Positions 60,470-64,000 of a DNA stretch of 64,000 nucleotides are shown one piece after another. The DNA is from Lachnospiraceae bacterium (lineage in GTDB: Bacteria; Bacillota; Clostridia; Lachnospirales; Lachnospiraceae), in assembly GCA_910575005.1 (NCBI GenBank), contig CAJTCL010000010.1, forward strand, positions 1 through 64,000, written 5' to 3'. Both the position numbers and the translations under genes were made by a program. Positions within the stretch are counted from its first letter, which is position 1; every line of letters starts with the position of its first letter. Below the pieces are notes generated by a model. The model ran no database searches. It worked only from the letters and a program-made list of their open reading frames with translations, and had not been told where the DNA came from.

Positions 60470-61174
60470 GTGAATACGATCAAAAATTTTCTAAGGAATG
60501 AATTAAAGGGTTGGAAGAAATGGGAAGTAGCCTGGTTACTGTTTACTTGTGCAGTTATTATGGGCTTAAGTATTTATTGGGGCGATACGGTAATGGGGAT
60601 GATTTCGGCAGTGACAGGAGTTGCTTGTGTTGTCTGTACTGGCAAAGGAAAATTATCGGCTTATATTTTTGGGCTGGTCAACACAATATTATATGCCATT
60701 ATTTCTTATCAAGCAGCATTATATGGTGAAACCATGTTGAATGCTCTATATTATGCGCCTATGCAGTTTGTGGGTTTTTACGTATGGAAGAAGCATATCA
60801 ATCAGGAAACACAGGAAGTCGAAAAAAGACGCATGAATTGGAAAAATAGGATTATTTTATTGATATCTATTCTTGGTTTCACATATTTATATGGATTACT
60901 TTTAGATTATTTAAAAGATGCCATGCCATTTGTAGATTCATTCACAACGGTATCATCCGTAATTGCTATGGTGATCAGTATCAAAATGTTTGCAGAGCAG
61001 TGGTGGATCTGGGCAGTGGTGGATGCATTTAGTGTATATATGTGGTGGTGTGATTTTTCATCGGGAAGTGATAATATGGCGACTTTTTTAATGTGGGTGA
61101 TTTATCTTGCAAATGCATTTATCATGCTCTATAGATGGGAAAAAGAAGCTGTACTCAAACAGAGAAAGATATAG
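60470..61174 (+). CDS. pnuC: Nicotinamide riboside transporter PnuC
   Basis: A 234-residue membrane protein with about seven hydrophobic segments. The family signature is present: GKLSAYIFGLVNTILYAIIS and NALYYAPMQFVGFYVWKKH. The GTG start at 60470 follows CAGGAGAAC. It takes up nicotinamide riboside by facilitated diffusion, driven by phosphorylation by NadR encoded next to it. Confidence 0.95.
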   Translation: MNTIKNFLRNELKGWKKWEVAWLLFTCAVIMGLSIYWGDTVMGMISAVTGVACVVCTGKGKLSAYIFGLVNTILYAIISYQAALYGETMLNALYYAPMQFVGFYVWKKHINQETQEVEKRRMNWKNRIILLISILGFTYLYGLLLDYLKDAMPFVDSFTTVSSVIAMVISIKMFAEQWWIWAVVDAFSVYMWWCDFSSGSDNMATFLMWVIYLANAFIMLYRWEKEAVLKQRKI

Positions 61175-61176
61175 GT

Positions 61177-62220
61177 ATGGATATGAGATACAAAGTGGGC
61201 ATGTATGGCGGGTCATTTGATCCGCTTCATCTTGGACATATACATGATATCATTAAAGCTTCGGCAGTTTGTGAACTACTATATGTGGTGATTAGTTGGT
61301 GTGAAGGACGCGAAAGTACAAGCAAAGAACTGCGTTATCGCTGGATTTTAAACAGCACCAAGCACTTATCTAATATTAAGATTATTTTTATAGAAGATCA
61401 AGCGGTCAGTAAAGAGGTATATGATACAGATTTTTATTGGCAAAAGGGTGCAGATGATATCAAAAAAGCCATTGGAACACCTATAGACGCCGTATTTTGT
61501 GGAGATGATTACAAGGGCACAAATAGATTTGAAAGTTTGTATTGTCCTGAATCAGAGATAATTTATTTTAAACGCAGGGAAGTTCCAATCAGCTCTACCG
61601 AGATTAGAGAATGGGCCAGTAATAATTGGGATTATATTCCAACTGTCTGCAAAGCGTATTATACTAGAAAAGTTTTGATTTTAGGTGGCGAAAGTACTGG
61701 CAAATCAACCCTAGTACAAAATTTGGCATCTGCATTTAATACGAATTTTGTGGCAGAAGTGGGGAGAGATACTTGTGCATATGCAGGTGGTGAGGAATTG
61801 ATGATTGTGGATGATTTCTATGAAAATCTGATCCGGCAGAAAATTAATATTATGGATGCAGCCAAACAAAGTAATCGTATTTTATTTGTAGATACAGATG
61901 CGTTGACAACATTGTTTTATTCTGAATTTTTGTTAAAAAACAAAAATGAAATTGCTAATTGTACGAAATTAGCAGAAGTTATTCATACAATTACAGAATG
62001 GGATCTTGTTTTATTCTTAGAACCATCTGTTGCATTTGTGCAGGATGGTACCAGAAATGAGACCATTGCAAATGACAGAGAAAAATATAGTAGACAAATT
62101 AAGGATTTATTAGAGAAATATCGTGTCAATTATTGTAGTATTGATGGAGATTATTTGGATAGGTTTGTGAAAGCAAAGGAATTAATTGGAAAACATCTGA
62201 AAATTGATACAAAATGGTAA
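61177..62220 (+). CDS. nadR: NadR-like bifunctional NMN adenylyltransferase / ribosylnicotinamide kinase
   Basis: A 347-residue enzyme with an N-terminal nucleotidyltransferase domain (KVGMYGGSFDPLHLGHIHD, and SSTEIR) and a C-terminal kinase domain with P-loop LGGESTGKST near residue 185. It turns nicotinamide riboside into NMN and then NAD. The DNA-binding N-terminus of enterobacterial NadR is absent. The ATG at 61177 is two bases after the pnuC stop; ATG 61183 is also possible. Together with pnuC it forms a NAD salvage pair. Confidence 0.93.
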   Translation: MDMRYKVGMYGGSFDPLHLGHIHDIIKASAVCELLYVVISWCEGRESTSKELRYRWILNSTKHLSNIKIIFIEDQAVSKEVYDTDFYWQKGADDIKKAIGTPIDAVFCGDDYKGTNRFESLYCPESEIIYFKRREVPISSTEIREWASNNWDYIPTVCKAYYTRKVLILGGESTGKSTLVQNLASAFNTNFVAEVGRDTCAYAGGEELMIVDDFYENLIRQKINIMDAAKQSNRILFVDTDALTTLFYSEFLLKNKNEIANCTKLAEVIHTITEWDLVLFLEPSVAFVQDGTRNETIANDREKYSRQIKDLLEKYRVNYCSIDGDYLDRFVKAKELIGKHLKIDTKW

Positions 62221-62256
62221 TAATTCGACAAAAATTGACATTACATCAGAAAATGA

Positions 62257-62285
62257 TTGACTTAAGTTATAAAAAATAGTAAAAT
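62257..62285 (+). promoter_or_regulatory. Promoter for the chemotaxis receptor gene
   Basis: TTGACT (62257-62262), a 17-base spacer, and TAAAAT (62280-62285). It is followed by a leader of about 280 bases. Confidence 0.6.
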
Positions 62286-62291
62286 TTTAAT

Positions 62292-62570
62292 TAGGATGTT
62301 GCAGAAAAGCACAAATATACATCAATGCAAGAGGAGAGTACATATACAGGGCTGAGTGATGAAAGAGGTTTCTTACAGTTTGTCTTCTAGTACATAATCG
62401 GTTGTGACAGGCCTTTTCTGTTTAACCTATGCATATGTAATACTTCATATTTACTGGAAGGGCGGCTTTCCGAATATGACATCCTTCCGAGATTATTTTA
62501 CAGCGAGAGCAGTGACAGTGTTCTTATATTGTCAGATAAGATCGGAGCTAAATAATAAAGGATGGAGAGA
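62292..62570 (+). other. Long leader of the chemotaxis receptor gene
   Basis: No gene is supported in these 279 bases. They hold several possible stems: GGAAGG with CCTTCC near 62457-62498 and TGACA with TGTCA near 62516-62537. I could not match it to the cyclic-di-GMP riboswitch consensus. It ends with GGATGGAGAG, the ribosome binding site. Confidence 0.45.
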
Positions 62571-64000
62571 ATGAATGGTATGTTAAAAAGATTGAACAAC
62601 ATGCAGATTAAGGAACGATTGACAAAGGCCTTTTTAGTGGTCGCAGGTATGTTGACTCTGGTGTCAGTGATAGGACTGGTTACGCTGATTATTGTGTCTA
62701 ATACCTATTCTAAAGCATTGGTAGACTATGGGTTTGCCCAGGGAGATGTGGGCAAGGCAATGGCTGTTTTTGCAGATACTAGATCTGCACTGCGTGGTGC
62801 TATTGGCTATGAGAGACAGGAAGATATCGATAAAATGGTAAACGAACATGCTAACAGCAAAGAAGAATTTTTACAGGCATTTGCTAGTATGGAACGTACT
62901 ATGGTGACAGCTGCAAATAAAAAATTGTATCAAGAAATAGGACAAGAGTTAGAAAGTTACTGGAAACTGGAACAGCAGATTATGGAACTCGGCGCTACAG
63001 AGGAACAGGAAAAATGTGCTGAGGCACAGAAGATTGCAATTGAAGAACTAATGCCCATGTATGAACATATCTACAGTGATTTGACAGAGATTATGGATTT
63101 AAAGGTTTCATTTGGTAATCAACGTTCTCAGCAGCTTACAATTCTTTGTACGGTGCTTTCTTTTGCGATTGGTGCGGTTATTATTCTAGCAATTTTCGTT
63201 GCCATGCGGATTGGGACAGCAATTGCTAATAGTATTTCCGTTCCATTACAGGAGATCAAAGATCGTTTGGTTGTTTTTGCAAAGGGAGATCTCTCCTCAT
63301 CCTTCCCAGAGGTACATACTAAGGATGAGCTTGCAGATATGGTAGATGCTGCAAAAGATATGGCAGAGGTATTGAATTTTGTGATTGCTGATGAGGGAAA
63401 GATACTTGGAGCAATGGCAGAGGCCGATTATTCTGTTACATCTGAGGATCCAGATCGATATAGCGGAGATTTTGAAAAAATATTATTGGCGTTGCGGGCT
63501 TTGAAGAAACAGATGGTTGCCACTATAGAATCCATAGAGGAAGCTTCTTCACAGGTTTCTGCTGGTTCTACTAATTTAGCCGATGCATCTCAAAGCCTGG
63601 CTGAAGGAGCAACAGATCAGGCTGGCGCTGTTCAACAGATGCAGGCAACCATTATGACAATCACAGAGAATATTGAATTAGCGGCAGAACAAGCACAGAG
63701 TTCTTATAAAGAAGCACAGAAATATGCAGATGAGGCACAACACAGCCGTGCCGAAATGGAATTGATGGTATCAGCGATGACTCGTATCAATGAGACCTCC
63801 CAGAAAATTGAAGATATTATCTCTGAGATTGAGGATATTGCTTCTCAGACCAATCTTCTTTCTCTGAATGCTTCCATTGAAGCTGCGAGAGCAGGAGAGG
63901 CAGGACGTGGATTTGCAGTTGTGGCAGATCAGATTCGCCAGCTTGCAGAGCAGAGTTCTAAGGCGGCAGTAGAGACAAGAGAATTGATTGAAGGTGCACT
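62571..64000 (+). CDS. Methyl-accepting chemotaxis protein (cut by window end)
   Basis: The frame from the ATG at 62571 is open to the end of the window, 476 codons. A membrane segment near residues 20-42 ([20 protein letters not shown]) is followed by a four-helix-bundle sensor domain of about 150 residues, a second membrane segment near residue 200 ([15 protein letters not shown]), a HAMP domain ([19 protein letters not shown]), and the signalling hairpin with [20 protein letters not shown] and [18 protein letters not shown]. The C-terminus is missing. It senses an unknown ligand and signals to CheA. Confidence 0.95.
   Translation, partial: MNGMLKRLNNMQIKERLTKAFLVVAGMLTLVSVIGLVTLIIVSNTYSKALVDYGFAQGDVGKAMAVFADTRSALRGAIGYERQEDIDKMVNEHANSKEEFLQAFASMERTMVTAANKKLYQEIGQELESYWKLEQQIMELGATEEQEKCAEAQKIAIEELMPMYEHIYSDLTEIMDLKVSFGNQRSQQLTILCTVLSFAIGAVIILAIFVAMRIGTAIANSISVPLQEIKDRLVVFAKGDLSSSFPEVHTKDELADMVDAAKDMAEVLNFVIADEGKILGAMAEADYSVTSEDPDRYSGDFEKILLALRALKKQMVATIESIEEASSQVSAGSTNLADASQSLAEGATDQAGAVQQMQATIMTITENIELAAEQAQSSYKEAQKYADEAQHSRAEMELMVSAMTRINETSQKIEDIISEIEDIASQTNLLSLNASIEAARAGEAGRGFAVVADQIRQLAEQSSKAAVETRELIEGA

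Overview
The window is a typical Clostridia chromosome segment, most likely from the family Lachnospiraceae. Evidence seen in the sequence: endospore genes (sigG, spoIIIAF-AG-AH), strong AGGAGG-type ribosome binding sites, moderate-to-low GC, an infC-rpmI-rplT operon with an L20-type leader, Rex control, and gene orders found in Firmicutes (era-yqzL-recO, alr-mazF). The genus cannot be fixed from sequence alone. Nearly all genes lie on the + strand. Convergent exceptions are sigG, a PHP phosphatase, a Uma2-type protein, an ECF sigma/DUF4179 pair and most of a decayed island.

Layout. 0-10 kb: M16C peptidase, era, a YqzL-like gene, recO, a lipoprotein, glycyl-tRNA synthetase, a beta-CASP metallo-beta-lactamase and convergent sigG. 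10-15 kb: two small coupled unknown genes, a DapF-family gene in which both catalytic cysteines are serine, an internally deleted IS1182-like element, and rex behind its own predicted operator. 15-23 kb: nnr, alr, an orphan mazF toxin, a CNNM/CorC-like protein, yebC, a coiled-coil protein and pheA. 23.4-27.9 kb: a decayed integrative island bounded by degenerate direct repeats. It holds an integrase lacking its HxxR box, a frameshifted Rpn nuclease gene, a broken Cro-like gene beside an intact CI-like repressor, a lipoprotein, and two promoter-to-terminator units that look like small RNAs.

28-34 kb: a DUF815 ATPase, Ppx/GppA and PPK1 (polyphosphate metabolism), then a PHP phosphatase. 34-36.2 kb: the L20 leader, infC with an ATT start, rpmI, rplT and tRNA-Glu(CTC). 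36.5-43.9 kb: a 1320-residue Big2 surface protein, spoIIIAF-AG-AH without spoIIIAA-AE in front, and a lipoprotein. 43.9-53.3 kb: a MATE exporter and a seven-gene arylpyruvate oxidation operon (PaaK, IorA, IorB, PaaK, ACT protein, amidohydrolase, sodium symporter). This operon would turn aromatic 2-oxoacids into arylacetyl-CoA and then, by ligase reversal, into arylacetate plus ATP.

54-57.4 kb: a copper operon with csoR behind a palindromic operator inside its promoter, and copA carrying a C-terminal CopZ domain with its own internal ribosome binding site. A MITE-like element and a dispersed hairpin follow. 57.5-64 kb: a DUF4179 anti-sigma-like protein with its ECF sigma factor, endonuclease V, pnuC-nadR (NAD salvage), and the start of a methyl-accepting chemotaxis protein behind a leader of about 280 nt.

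The points most worth following up are the Ser/Ser DapF homologue, the dispersed hairpin family with a conserved eight-base loop, the two candidate small RNAs in the island, the competing hairpins before era, the CopA/CopZ internal start and the arylpyruvate operon. No CRISPR array, rRNA operon or complete prophage is visible.
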